Of a stretch of 64,000 nucleotides of DNA, positions 8,922 to 17,301 are shown in pieces. Made by a program: the position numbers and the translations under genes. Each line of letters opens with the position of its first letter. Position 1 is the first letter of the stretch. The notes beneath the pieces were generated by a model. The model worked only from the letters and a program-made list of their open reading frames with translations, did no database searches and was not told the DNA's origin. Location of the stretch: positions 62,001-126,000 of the forward strand of contig NZ_JALOBS010000011.1 in assembly GCF_023228165.1 (NCBI RefSeq). Direction: 5' to 3'. This stretch comes from Methylomonas sp. (GTDB taxonomy: Bacteria > Pseudomonadota > Gammaproteobacteria > Methylococcales > Methylomonadaceae).

Positions 8922-8983
8922 GAGCCGTGTACGGACCCGTACGCACGGTTCTGTGGGCAGACGGAGGCTTCGGCCTCCTCTGA
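8922..8983 (+). ncRNA. group II intron remnant: domain V and a following domain VI-like hairpin
   Basis: Bases 8922-8951 fold as a group II intron domain V: an eight-pair lower stem GAGCCGTG/CACGGTTC containing the AGC triad, a two-base bulge (CG, 8942-8943) on the 3' strand, then a short upper stem TACG/CGTA. The apical loop is GACC rather than the usual GNRA. A second hairpin (about 8958-8983, GGAGGC-TTCG-GCCTCC core) follows where domain VI should be, but I see no bulged A on its 3' strand. No intron-encoded reverse transcriptase or domains I-IV are nearby, so this looks like a 3' relic. Confidence 0.65.
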
Positions 8984-9014
8984 CCCGATGCCGCATGTTG
9001 GCTTTAAATCATTC

Positions 9015-9041
9015 GGCGTATTACGCTATCACTAATACGCC
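9015..9041 (+). repeat. REP-like palindrome
   Basis: Inverted repeat GGCGTATTA (9015-9023) / TAATACGCC (9033-9041) with a nine-base loop, followed by CTACGCGGG. It resembles the widespread proteobacterial palindrome family that reads GGCGGATTACGC...TAATCCGCCCTACG. Likely a passive interspersed repeat in the accessory patch. Confidence 0.6.
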
Positions 9042-9103
9042 CTACGCGGGCTGCGAACGGTCATGTCTTGCAATTGACAAATCAGTATAAGTTCTATGTG
9101 CAA

Positions 9104-9144
9104 AATGTAAGGCCTGACCCCTTGGTTCTTGACCCCTTGGTTCT
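9104..9144 (+). repeat. interspersed repeat followed by 15-bp tandem duplication
   Basis: 9104-9121 matches the 8858 repeat unit with two differences. Overlapping its end, TGACCCCTTGGTTCT occurs twice in direct tandem (9115-9129 and 9130-9144) and a third partial copy starts GAC at 9145. This looks like slippage or repeated insertion at a REP-like unit. Confidence 0.7.
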
Positions 9145-9284
9145 GACTGTTTAGCCTCTCAATCAGAGGAACCAGGTGCTATTTGTTCCCTACCTTATTT
9201 AATGTTAGGATTCAAGGCTACAAAATGACTCATGCATTGGACATGTCAAATGCAGGGGATTATCCATGTGAGGCGGAGCTAGTG

Positions 9285-9791
9285 ATGAAGCGAATTATTC
9301 TGATGATTATTGGTTTGATGCCCCTTGGAAGCAGCTTGGCAAGCGATATAGACGAGCCTGTCGCCATGCGGGTCAGCGAAGCTGGGACGTATTACATCCC
9401 TGTCCAGATTAACGGTATGGAACAGATGGACTTTCTGGTGGATACCGGTTCCAGCCATACGATTATCAATGAAAAAACCCTCGCCATTTTAAAAGCCAAC
9501 GGTCAAGCGAAATACGCTACTCAGATTAAAGGCGTGACTGCGGACGGTTCGGTTAAAATTGTCTCTCTCTACACGATTCAGTCCATCGATATTGGCCGCA
9601 ATTGCGTGCTTAAAAATGTCGACGTGGCTGTTTTTCCGGGTGAAAACCGGCAAATACTGGGTATTAGCGCTTTAAGCAAAGTGAGTTCTGTTGTTTTTTC
9701 CATGTCGCCGCCGTCCTTGCAGTTAAGCAATTGCAGTGGAAATCACAAGGAAGAAAGTAATGCGCTAATGAAAGTTAGCGCATTGAGATAA
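9285..9791 (+). CDS. periplasmic retropepsin-like aspartic protease
   Basis: 168 residues from the ATG at 9285, chosen because GGAG ends six bases upstream and it gives a signal peptide (MKRIILMIIGLMPLGSSLAS). The open frame extends upstream to a TTG at 9183 but that leader has no signal character. The mature domain carries the single aspartic protease motif FLVDTGSSHTIIN (catalytic Asp in DTGSS) preceded by IPVQINGMEQMD and followed by the second half-motif region RQILGISALSKV, as in the bacterial clan AA proteases that act as dimers. Substrate unknown. It sits alone at the edge of the repeat-rich patch. Confidence 0.8.
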   Translation: MKRIILMIIGLMPLGSSLASDIDEPVAMRVSEAGTYYIPVQINGMEQMDFLVDTGSSHTIINEKTLAILKANGQAKYATQIKGVTADGSVKIVSLYTIQSIDIGRNCVLKNVDVAVFPGENRQILGISALSKVSSVVFSMSPPSLQLSNCSGNHKEESNALMKVSALR

Positions 9792-9814
9792 CAACAATAA
9801 TCTTAGTCATTAAA

Positions 9815-9834
9815 AGTCCAGTCATGAGTGGACT
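9815..9834. terminator. possible weak bidirectional terminator
   Basis: Short inverted repeat AGTCCA/TGGACT with an eight-base loop between two convergent genes, preceded by AAAA and followed by CCCTCTTT. Stem is only six pairs, so the call is tentative. Confidence 0.35.
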
Positions 9835-9840
9835 CCCTCT

Positions 9841-10113
9841 TTATTTAATTTTCTTCCCAAGTACCTCCAATTGATTAGGGCTGATAGTACGTCCCTGATA
9901 AGTCAGCGCTTTTGGTGAGCGTACAGGCACGGCTTCAAAGCGAGCGAATTCCGCTGTTATTTTGGGTTTGGCCGCTAACACTTGCAGTTGAAGAGGGCTA
10001 GCCGGCATGGCTGTAATACTTTTCTGACTAGAGCGAGCGCTGGCTGAATTGGCAAAACAAGTTCCTGCTGACAGGGTTAAGGCGGCTATTAAGATTAAAT
10101 TTTTGATGTTCAT
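9841..10113 (-). CDS. small secreted protein of unknown function
   Basis: 90 residues from the ATG at 10113, with GGAAAAA just upstream. The N-terminus MNIKNLILIAALTLSAGTCF followed by ANSASA is a signal peptide; the mature part of about 65 residues contains two similar segments ending in LQLQVLAAK and SPNQLEVLGKK, suggesting an internal repeat. No cysteines in the mature part. I do not recognise the family. It is divergent from the LysR-type regulator at 10303 across 189 bases, a layout in which the regulator often controls its neighbour. Confidence 0.6.
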   Translation of the reverse strand: MNIKNLILIAALTLSAGTCFANSASARSSQKSITAMPASPLQLQVLAAKPKITAEFARFEAVPVRSPKALTYQGRTISPNQLEVLGKKIK

Positions 10114-10302
10114 GATTTTTTCCAATTTGTTAAGTAAATTAATGGTTAGCTTTTAAATATCGTCTTTACGTTGACGACGGTTGCACTATAGGGAGCGCAG
10201 AGCTAGCTGACAAATGATAAAATATCACCTGATTGTTTATAAAAACTAATCTAATGATTATTTAATGAACATATTGTTTACTTATTGATGGCAATAGAGC
10301 TT

Positions 10303-11265
10303 ATGAGTACACGCTTACCGCCCTTAAATGCTCTTCGAGCTTTCGAAGCCGCTGCCAGACATTTAAGCTTTAAAAAGGCTGCCGACGAGCTTTATGTCAC
10401 GCCTGCCGCCATCAGTCACCAAATCAAAGCGCTGGAAGATCACCTCAACGTGCGGTTGTTTCACCGTGCTAATCGGGCATTAACCTTGACGCCGGTTGGA
10501 CAAGCTTCGTTGGACAAACTTCAAGCCGGTTTTAATCAACTTATCGCTGCGGTCGAAGAGATGCGGTCTTTCGATACCGCACCTATCTTCAGCGTAAATG
10601 TGACGCCATCTTTTGCCAATAAGTGGTTGATGCCGCGCCTTTATCAATTCGTTGCCAAACACCCGGACATCGAAGTCAGGATAACGGCCAGTACCAAATT
10701 GGTTGGTTCCAAAACCATGAGCCTATTGCAGGATCGGGAGCTGGTGGATGTTGAGCATGGAAATATCGATGTGGCGGTCCGTTTCGGCTCCGGCGACTTT
10801 CCGGGCTTCGAGGTGGAAAAGCTCTTCCCTGGCCAAGTTGCGCCATTGTGTAGCCCTTTACTTTTGAAGGGGAAACAACCGTTGCAAAAACCTGCCGACT
10901 TAGCGGGACATACGCTATTACACGTCGATCCGATTTATCAGATCCAACAACGGTCGTATTGGGAAATTTGGCTGGAAGCCATGGGTTTGACGGAGATTGT
11001 AGATCCGGTGCGAGGTATGCACTTTAACCACGCTTACATGGCTCTGGATGCGGCTACCAATGGATTGGGGGTTGCTATTACCCATACTATGTTGGCAGCC
11101 TCAGACATTGCGGCTGGTCGACTGGTCATCCCGTTTCAGAAAAGTTTGACCATGGATTTTACCTATTATTTGATCTATACCCAGGAGACGGCGCAAAGCG
11201 CGAGCTTTATGGCTTTTCGTCAATGGTTGCTCGAAGAAATCGACAGCATGAATGGGTGTGATTAA
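10303..11265 (+). CDS. LysR-family transcriptional regulator, GcvA-like
   Basis: 320 residues from ATG 10303; the upstream in-frame ATG at 10288 is an alternative. The N-terminal winged helix reads LPPLNALRAFEAAARHLSFK then DELYVTPAAISHQIKALED, which is the GcvA subgroup signature (in E. coli the glycine-cleavage regulator). The C-terminal periplasmic-binding-protein-like domain (about residues 95-300) contains the expected VTPSFANKWLMPRL segment and a WxxWLEAMGL motif. No gcv genes are present here, so the target is unknown; the divergent small secreted protein gene is the obvious candidate. Confidence 0.9.
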   Translation: MSTRLPPLNALRAFEAAARHLSFKKAADELYVTPAAISHQIKALEDHLNVRLFHRANRALTLTPVGQASLDKLQAGFNQLIAAVEEMRSFDTAPIFSVNVTPSFANKWLMPRLYQFVAKHPDIEVRITASTKLVGSKTMSLLQDRELVDVEHGNIDVAVRFGSGDFPGFEVEKLFPGQVAPLCSPLLLKGKQPLQKPADLAGHTLLHVDPIYQIQQRSYWEIWLEAMGLTEIVDPVRGMHFNHAYMALDAATNGLGVAITHTMLAASDIAAGRLVIPFQKSLTMDFTYYLIYTQETAQSASFMAFRQWLLEEIDSMNGCD

Positions 11266-11691
11266 GTCAATTCGATAGTGGGTTGAGAATTAACTTTTAA
11301 AACGCCGTTTTGGGTGATAGGTCAGGCTTTTTATTTTACCCACAAGACGTAAGTCCACGGTTTTACGACTGCATATATTTTGGTTTTGCCTGACCTGCTC
11401 GGATTGACGATCTCCCGGCGATGGCTTTATTCGGATGATGCGCGCAATTGCCACACAGCGCGCATTACTAGAAAGGAACGCCGGGGTCAAGTCTTGCAAT
11501 CAAGCATTTCCGAGTACAGTTTTATTGGTCGCTCTGCAAACATCTGAATATTCCACCCCAAAACGTAGAAAATCTGTTACATCGTATAATCTTTGATTTA
11601 AGCTGACAATTGAAAAGTTTGCGTGGTGTGACTAATGCGCCAGATGATTTGGGTGTTTGATTTTTTTGGTCTGGCGATTTATGGAGAAAAC
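11266..11691. other. 426-base gap with repeat relics, no gene
   Basis: No convincing gene. It holds an eight-base inverted repeat ATGCGCGC/GCGCGCAT (11438-11445 and 11458-11465) and, at 11483-11500, a reverse-oriented copy of the AATGCAAGACCTGACCCC-type repeat. An open frame of 69 codons on the minus strand spans this but has no recognisable content. The last 100 bases should contain the promoter of the DUF455 gene. Confidence 0.6.
11483..11500 (-). repeat. interspersed repeat, third copy (reverse orientation)
   Basis: GGGGTCAAGTCTTGCAAT, whose reverse complement differs at two positions from the unit at 8858-8875. Orientation is opposite to the two copies near the RAYT. Confidence 0.55.
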
Positions 11692-12498
11692 TTGAACAAC
11701 ATTTTCGAATCAGCCGAGCGCTGTTTATTCGACACCGACATTACGCGCAAATTGGCAACAACTCATCAGGCGCAGCGCTGGGCGCAAGCCGGTCAGTTGA
11801 GTTTTGCCGAAGCGCATCCCCCAAAACCGATCACCGAAACCTTGTTTCCCGATAAACCGCTGTTATTGATGCCGCGCGATATGCCGCGCCGGCGCTTGAA
11901 CAGTATCGAAGGTAAGGCGGCGTTTTTTCATTCATTAACGCATATCGAATTCATGGCGATTTATCTGGCCTGGGACATCATTTATCGTTTTCGCGGTTTA
12001 CCTGAACAGTTTTATCGGGATTGGTTAAGAATTGCCGATGAGGAAGCGCAACACTTCGAGTTGCTGAGTAGTCATCTTTTAACATTGGGGATCGATTATG
12101 GAGATTTAGCCGCCCATAAAGGCTTGTGGTCGCATGCGGAAGATACGGCTGATGATTTATTGGCTAGGTTAGCCGTGGTGCCGCGTTGCATGGAAGCGCG
12201 CGGGCTGGACGTGACGCCGGCTATGATCGATAAATTGCGCGGCTTGGGCGACGACGCCGGAGTGGCGATTTTGCAGCGGATTTATCAGGACGAGGTAGGG
12301 CACGTCGAACGCGGCTCGTATTGGTTTAACTGTTTTGCCGGACAGCTTGGCTTAGACCCCGAGCAAACCTATAAGGAAAAGATTCTGGCCTGTTACCAAG
12401 GTAAACCCAAAGGGCCGTTTAATCGAGAAGTGCGTATAATCGCCGGATTCTCGCATAACGAAATCGACTGGCTGGAGGAAAGGTTGCATGATGAATAA
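11692..12498 (+). CDS. DUF455 (COG2833) ferritin-like protein
   Basis: 268 residues from a TTG at 11692, chosen because GGAG lies five bases upstream and the family starts near a NIFESAERCLF-like helix; the upstream ATG at 11635 would add an unusual hydrophobic leader. The helical core has paired metal-ligand-like motifs HIEFMAIYLAWD, EEAQHFELLSSHL and DEVGHVERGSYWF (E...ExxH, ExxH), typical of ferritin-like diiron folds. Family members resemble the MiaE hydroxylase but the biochemical activity is not established. It overlaps nnrS by 11 bases. Confidence 0.85.
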   Translation: MNNIFESAERCLFDTDITRKLATTHQAQRWAQAGQLSFAEAHPPKPITETLFPDKPLLLMPRDMPRRRLNSIEGKAAFFHSLTHIEFMAIYLAWDIIYRFRGLPEQFYRDWLRIADEEAQHFELLSSHLLTLGIDYGDLAAHKGLWSHAEDTADDLLARLAVVPRCMEARGLDVTPAMIDKLRGLGDDAGVAILQRIYQDEVGHVERGSYWFNCFAGQLGLDPEQTYKEKILACYQGKPKGPFNREVRIIAGFSHNEIDWLEERLHDE

Positions 12499-13663
12499 AC
12501 CGGTTTTTGATTACCCGCTGTTTGCTCTGGGGTTTAGAGCATTTTTTGCCTTGGCCGGATTGTCGGCGCTGGCCTTAATCGCGGTTTGGAATTCGTTATC
12601 CAATGGCGCCTTGCACATCGACCACTATTATCCCGTCACCTATTGGCACGCCCATGAAATGTTGTTGGGCTATTCAACCGCAGTGATTGCCGGATTTTTA
12701 CTGACTGCGGTCAGAAACTGGACCAACAGTGAAACGACTAGCCCCGATCAGCTGGCTTCGCTGTGTTTTTTATGGCTATACGGCCGGGTATTGCCTTTTT
12801 ATTCCGAATTGGTTCCGGATATATTGATTGCCGGCATCGATTTTGCGTTTCTGCCGGCGTTAGCTTTTTTTATCAGCAAGCCCTTGTTGAAGACCGGTAA
12901 TTTTAAAAACCTGATCTTTACCGGTTTATTGCTGTTAATGGCGGCCGGCAATGCTTTGATACATGCGCAAATTTTGGGTGTTGGTGAAACCAGCGCCATG
13001 CTGGGTTTGAACTTGGTGGTGACACTAATCGTGATGATGATTTTGGTGATTGCCGGGCGGGTGTTTCCATTTTTTACCGAACGCGGTTTGTCCGGAGTTA
13101 TTTGTATTCGTAATCCGGGTCTGGATATTGCGACAATCGTAGTGAGTTTGGGCGTATTTATTTTGCTGATGCTGGGTGTTTCCGGGCTGCTTTTGCTAAT
13201 CGTCGCCTTAGCGGCAGCGGTGTTGAATACGATGCGAGTTTCCGCCTGGTATGACAGTCGGGTCTGGTTTGTACCTTTGCTGTGGGTTTTATATGTAGGC
13301 TACGGTTGGGTTATTCTGGGCTTTGGGTTAGTAGCGTTGTCGGCCTATGGCTTAGTCATGTCGACCTTGGCGCTGCACGCGTTTACCGTCGGCGGTATCG
13401 GTGTCTTGACCCTGGGTATGATGGCGCGGGTATCTTTGGGGCATACCGGCAGGGCGTTGAAAGCGTCAAATGTTATGGCGATTGCTTTTGTGTTGATTAA
13501 TCTGGCGGCGCTGTCGCGGGTAATGTTTCCGGCGCTATTTCCCGCTTGGTACGGTGGCTTTGTGTTGGTCTCGAGCTATTGTTGGCTGGCGGCATTTTCT
13601 TTGTTCGCCTATCAATTCCTGCCCATTTTGAGTTCGCCGCGCCCTGATGGGCAGCCTGGTTAG
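12488..13663 (+). CDS. NnrS family membrane protein
   Basis: 391 residues, about 12 transmembrane helices. NnrS is a haem- and copper-containing inner-membrane protein linked to nitric oxide stress in denitrifiers. Conserved features are the N-terminal FALGFRAFFALAG, the histidine motif YWHAHEMLLGYSTAVIAGFL and a later histidine in MSTLALHAFTVGGIGVLTLG, plus GRVFPFFTERG. Start is one of two adjacent ATGs (12488 or 12491) inside the end of the DUF455 gene, so the pair is co-translated. A bidirectional terminator follows. Confidence 0.92.
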   Translation: MMNKPVFDYPLFALGFRAFFALAGLSALALIAVWNSLSNGALHIDHYYPVTYWHAHEMLLGYSTAVIAGFLLTAVRNWTNSETTSPDQLASLCFLWLYGRVLPFYSELVPDILIAGIDFAFLPALAFFISKPLLKTGNFKNLIFTGLLLLMAAGNALIHAQILGVGETSAMLGLNLVVTLIVMMILVIAGRVFPFFTERGLSGVICIRNPGLDIATIVVSLGVFILLMLGVSGLLLLIVALAAAVLNTMRVSAWYDSRVWFVPLLWVLYVGYGWVILGFGLVALSAYGLVMSTLALHAFTVGGIGVLTLGMMARVSLGHTGRALKASNVMAIAFVLINLAALSRVMFPALFPAWYGGFVLVSSYCWLAAFSLFAYQFLPILSSPRPDGQPG

Positions 13664-13680
13664 TCTTTTTAAAAACACAT

Positions 13681-13709
13681 AAAAAAGGCGGCAATTAGCC
13701 GCCTTTTTA
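13681..13709. terminator. bidirectional rho-independent terminator
   Basis: GGCGGC (13687-13692) / GCCGCC (13698-13703) with loop AATTA, flanked by A6 on the left and T5 on the right. Sits between the convergent nnrS and ispG genes and can serve both. Confidence 0.9.
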
Positions 13710-13726
13710 TTTGTGCTTAACCTAAT

Positions 13727-14947
13727 TTAGTGTGCGCTGTAATGCGATTCGATATAGCGTTCAACTAAAGCCTGAAATTCTTCGGCGATATGATCGCCTT
13801 TCAGGGTAACGGTTTTTTCGCCATCTTCGTAAACAGGTGCAACCGGCGATTCGCCGCTGCCGGGCAGGCTGATGCCGATGTTGGCATTTTTGCTTTCGCC
13901 AGGGCCGTTGACCACGCAGCCCATAACGGCTACTTCCATGGCTTCGACGCCTTTGTATTTGTCTTTCCAGACCGGCATCTGGTCGCGCAAATAGGCCTGG
14001 ATGTCTTGAGCCAGCCTTTGGAAATAATCGCTGGTGGTACGGCCGCAACCGGGGCAGGCGATAACCATCGGTGTAAATGAGCGAAAGCCCATGGTTTGCA
14101 GGATTTCCTGGCCGACAATAACTTCCTTGGTGCGGGCGGCGCCCGGTTCGGGGGTCAAGGAGATACGAATGGTATCGCCTATGCCTTGCTGCATCAAAAC
14201 CCCCAATGCCGCCGAAGAGGCGACGATGCCTTTTGAACCCATGCCGGCTTCGGTCAAGCCTAAATGCAAGGCATAGTCACAGCGGTTGGACAGGTCTTCG
14301 TAGATGCTGATCAATTCTTGCACGTTGCTGATTTTGCAGGACAGGATGATTTTGTCTTTGCCCAGGCCGAGATCTTGGGCTTTGGCGGCACTTTCCAGCG
14401 CCGATAATACGATCGCTTCCCGGGTGATAGCCGGTAATTCCTGTGGGTTGGGCAATAATCTGTTTTCATCTAACAGTCGGGTTAATACTGCCTGATCGAG
14501 GCTGCCTCCGTTCACGCCGATGCGAACCGGTTTGTCATATTTGCAGGCGAATTCGATCATTTGTTGGAATTGTGGGTCGCGGGCCTTGCCTTTGCCGACA
14601 TTACCGGGATTGATACGGTATTTAGCCAGGGCTTGCGCGCAGTCCGGGTATTTTTCCAATAACTTGTGGCCGTTGAAATGGAAGTCGCCGATAATGGGCA
14701 CCGAAAAGCCCTTTTGTTCCAGCTGATTAACGATGTCCGGTACGGCTTTGGCGGCCTCTTCGGTGTTGACGGTGATGCGAACCATTTCCGAACCGGCCGT
14801 GGATAATTCCATAATCTGTTGAACGCTTCCTGCAACATCAGCGGTATCCGTATTGGTCATGGATTGCACCACAATCGGCGCACCGCCGCCGACCTTAACA
14901 TTTCCGACCAATACTTGTTGTGTGTGTTTTCTGGGGCTAATCGACAT
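13727..14947 (-). CDS. ispG: 4-hydroxy-3-methylbut-2-en-1-yl diphosphate synthase IspG
   Basis: Penultimate enzyme of the MEP isoprenoid pathway; reduces MEcPP to HMBPP with a [4Fe-4S] cluster. 406 residues. N-terminal TIM-barrel begins VLVGNVKVGGGAPIVVQSMT; the cluster cysteines are seen in IACPGCGRTTSDY and GCVVNGPGESKNANIGISL near the C-terminus, with the essential Glu in NGPGE. Monocistronic: convergent with nnrS and separated by about 100 bases from a divergent phosphoesterase gene. Confidence 0.96.
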   Translation of the reverse strand: MSISPRKHTQQVLVGNVKVGGGAPIVVQSMTNTDTADVAGSVQQIMELSTAGSEMVRITVNTEEAAKAVPDIVNQLEQKGFSVPIIGDFHFNGHKLLEKYPDCAQALAKYRINPGNVGKGKARDPQFQQMIEFACKYDKPVRIGVNGGSLDQAVLTRLLDENRLLPNPQELPAITREAIVLSALESAAKAQDLGLGKDKIILSCKISNVQELISIYEDLSNRCDYALHLGLTEAGMGSKGIVASSAALGVLMQQGIGDTIRISLTPEPGAARTKEVIVGQEILQTMGFRSFTPMVIACPGCGRTTSDYFQRLAQDIQAYLRDQMPVWKDKYKGVEAMEVAVMGCVVNGPGESKNANIGISLPGSGESPVAPVYEDGEKTVTLKGDHIAEEFQALVERYIESHYSAH

Positions 14948-15050
14948 AGAATTAATGTTTGCAAAAAATCAAAGTTATCTGAAAATACCAAGTAAATTAC
15001 TTAGGTAATATGAATTATACCCTCTAAGCAGGAAGACGAAAGAGCAAATT

Positions 15051-15779
15051 GTGCGGATAAATTATTTTTCAGATGTACATCTTGAATTCGGCGAGCAAGG
15101 TTTGCCGGAAACCGATGCGGATGTGGTAGTGGCGGCCGGCGATATCGGCGTGTTTAGTCAAGGTGTGTCTTGGTTAAAATCCATTGGCAAGCCCGTGGTA
15201 TATGTGGCCGGAAATCATGAGTTTTACAACAGCGAATACCATGCGGTTTTGACCATGTTGCGGCAGGAATGTGCGGGGTCCAATATTCAGTTTCTCGAAA
15301 AAAATCAGTATGTTATCAATGATGTGCGCTTTTTGGGGTGCACTTTGTGGGCGGATTTGCTGATTGATGGTGAGGAAAAAGCCGAGGCTATCGGGAAAAC
15401 ATTAAATGATTTTCGTAAGATACGCTTTAAGGATGAGCCTTTCAATCAGACGCATTTTTCAGCCCTGCATATGGAAGCCAAAGCGTGGCTGGAAACACAG
15501 TTGGCCGAACCTTTTAAAGGCCGAACGGTAGTCGTTACCCATCATGCTCCCACGGAATGGAGTTGGATTGAAACACCCAACGCCTTAAAGAAAATGGCGT
15601 ATTGCAATGATTTAAAGGCTTTATTTCACGAGTATGAAATCGCGGCTTGGTTTCATGGCCATGTGCATAATATGGGCGATTATCGCATTGCCGATGCGCG
15701 AATTTTAAGTAATACCCGAGGTTACATCGGGCGCAGAGTTGTGGACGCGTTTGACATTAATAAGGTCGTGGATATCTGA
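15051..15779 (+). CDS. calcineurin-like metallophosphoesterase
   Basis: 242 residues starting at GTG 15051, with AGAG six bases upstream. All metallophosphoesterase motifs are present in order: YFSDVHLEF (DxH), AAGDIGVF (GD), VYVAGNHEFYN (GNHE), VVTHHAPTEWSW (H) and WFHGHVHNMGDY (GHxH). Two-metal hydrolase; substrate cannot be read from sequence. Cytoplasmic, no signal peptide. Stand-alone gene between ispG and the nqr operon. Confidence 0.88.
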   Translation: MRINYFSDVHLEFGEQGLPETDADVVVAAGDIGVFSQGVSWLKSIGKPVVYVAGNHEFYNSEYHAVLTMLRQECAGSNIQFLEKNQYVINDVRFLGCTLWADLLIDGEEKAEAIGKTLNDFRKIRFKDEPFNQTHFSALHMEAKAWLETQLAEPFKGRTVVVTHHAPTEWSWIETPNALKKMAYCNDLKALFHEYEIAAWFHGHVHNMGDYRIADARILSNTRGYIGRRVVDAFDINKVVDI

Positions 15780-15954
15780 TTTGTCGAGGGGTATTAGGGT
15801 TGGCTAATTGTGGTTTGCGCGGGCGATTTGACGTTGAGTAAGCCAGTAACTTGTGATGTAATGTCGCGGTTTTATGTCTTGAACTGTCCTTTGAGTTTTG
15901 TGGTTCCCAAAGGGCTTTTGGCTGCAATTTGTCTGGAGAGCAGGCGTATCAATT

Positions 15955-17301
15955 ATGCAATTTACAATTAAAAAAGGTTTGGACTTGCCCATTACGGGCG
16001 GGCCTGAGCAAAACATAACCGATGGTAACGGCATCAAATCGGTGGCCCTGTTGGGTAACGATTATGTAGGGCTGAAACCGAAAATGATGGTGGCGGAAGG
16101 CGATAAGGTCAAATTGGGCCAAGTCTTGTTTTCCGATAAAAAAAATCCGGGCGTTAACTTTACCGCTCCGGGCGCCGGCATCGTCAAAGCCATTCATCGT
16201 GGCGATAGGCGCGCCTTGCTTTCAGTTGTCATTGAATTAAAAGGCAATGAACAAGAAAAGTTTGTTAGCTACAAAGAAGCCGATTTAGCCAATCTAACGG
16301 CGGAACAAGTCAAGGAAAACCTGTTGGCGTCCGGTCTTTGGACTTCTTTTGTAACTCGCCCTTACGGCAAAGTGCCGGCCGTTGATAGCGCCCCCAGCTC
16401 TATTTTTGTCACGGCAATCGATACCCGTCCGTTGGCCGCCAATCCTGCGGTCATCATCAAAGAACGTGCTAGCGACTTTGCGAATGGTTTGAGTGTGATT
16501 TCCAAGCTGACAGCGGGCAAGACCTACCTTTGCAAAGCCGGAGGTGCCGATGTGGTTAGCCATCCCGCCGTGCAAGTGGCCGAATTTTCCGGCCCACATC
16601 CAGCCGGATTACCCAGTACCCACATTCATTTTATCGATCCGGTTAATGTCAATAAATTTGTTTGGCATATCGATTATCAAGCAGTCATTGCAATCGGCGC
16701 ATTGTTTACCACCGGCAAATTGAATGTTGAACGAATCGTTTCTCTGGCTGGCCCCACTGTTAAAAATCCGCGCTTGGTGCGTGCCCGCGTTGGCGCCTGC
16801 CTGGACGATCTGGTTGCCGGCGAACTGCAGGATGTTGAAAATCGTGTGATTTCCGGTTCCGTGCTGTATGGTCATGAAGCTGCAGGCCCATTTGCTTTTC
16901 TCGGCGCAAACTGCTTGCAAGTTTCTGTGTTGAGGGAAGGACGCGAACGGGAGTTGTTCGGTTGGATTGTTCCGGGAAAAAATAAATATTCGGCGATGAA
17001 TGTTTACGTATCCAGCAAAGACCGCCAAACAGGCCGTCAGTTTCCGTTAACCACCGATAAAAACGGCAGTAATCGTGCCATTGTGCCGGTTGGCGTGTAT
17101 GAGTCTGTCATGCCGCTTGATATCCTGGCAACGCCGTTGCTGAAAGCGATAGTGGTTGGCGATAGCGATACCGCTCAGGCGCTGGGATGTCTTGAATTAA
17201 ACGAGGAGGATCTGTCCTTGTTTACTTTTGTCGACCCAGGCAAACATGATTTCGCACCTGTGCTCAGAGCTAATTTAACTAAAATTGAGAAGGAAGGATA
17301 A
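15955..17301 (+). CDS. nqrA: Na+-translocating NADH:quinone reductase subunit A
   Basis: 448 residues from ATG 15955; the frame is open 57 bases further up but MQFTIKKGLDLPITGGPEQN is the family N-terminus. NqrA is the large peripheral subunit of the Na+-pumping NADH dehydrogenase involved in quinone interaction. The GLKPKMMVAEGDKVKLGQVL and GAGIVKAIHRGDRRALLSV lipoyl-like segments are present. First gene of nqrABCDEF; its stop is directly followed by the nqrB ATG. The promoter should lie within the 175 bases upstream. Confidence 0.96.
   Translation: MQFTIKKGLDLPITGGPEQNITDGNGIKSVALLGNDYVGLKPKMMVAEGDKVKLGQVLFSDKKNPGVNFTAPGAGIVKAIHRGDRRALLSVVIELKGNEQEKFVSYKEADLANLTAEQVKENLLASGLWTSFVTRPYGKVPAVDSAPSSIFVTAIDTRPLAANPAVIIKERASDFANGLSVISKLTAGKTYLCKAGGADVVSHPAVQVAEFSGPHPAGLPSTHIHFIDPVNVNKFVWHIDYQAVIAIGALFTTGKLNVERIVSLAGPTVKNPRLVRARVGACLDDLVAGELQDVENRVISGSVLYGHEAAGPFAFLGANCLQVSVLREGRERELFGWIVPGKNKYSAMNVYVSSKDRQTGRQFPLTTDKNGSNRAIVPVGVYESVMPLDILATPLLKAIVVGDSDTAQALGCLELNEEDLSLFTFVDPGKHDFAPVLRANLTKIEKEG

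Noticed and set aside
11290..11499. 69-codon minus-strand open frame between the LysR and DUF455 genes
   Set aside because: No recognisable motif or signal; overlaps repeat relics and looks like chance.
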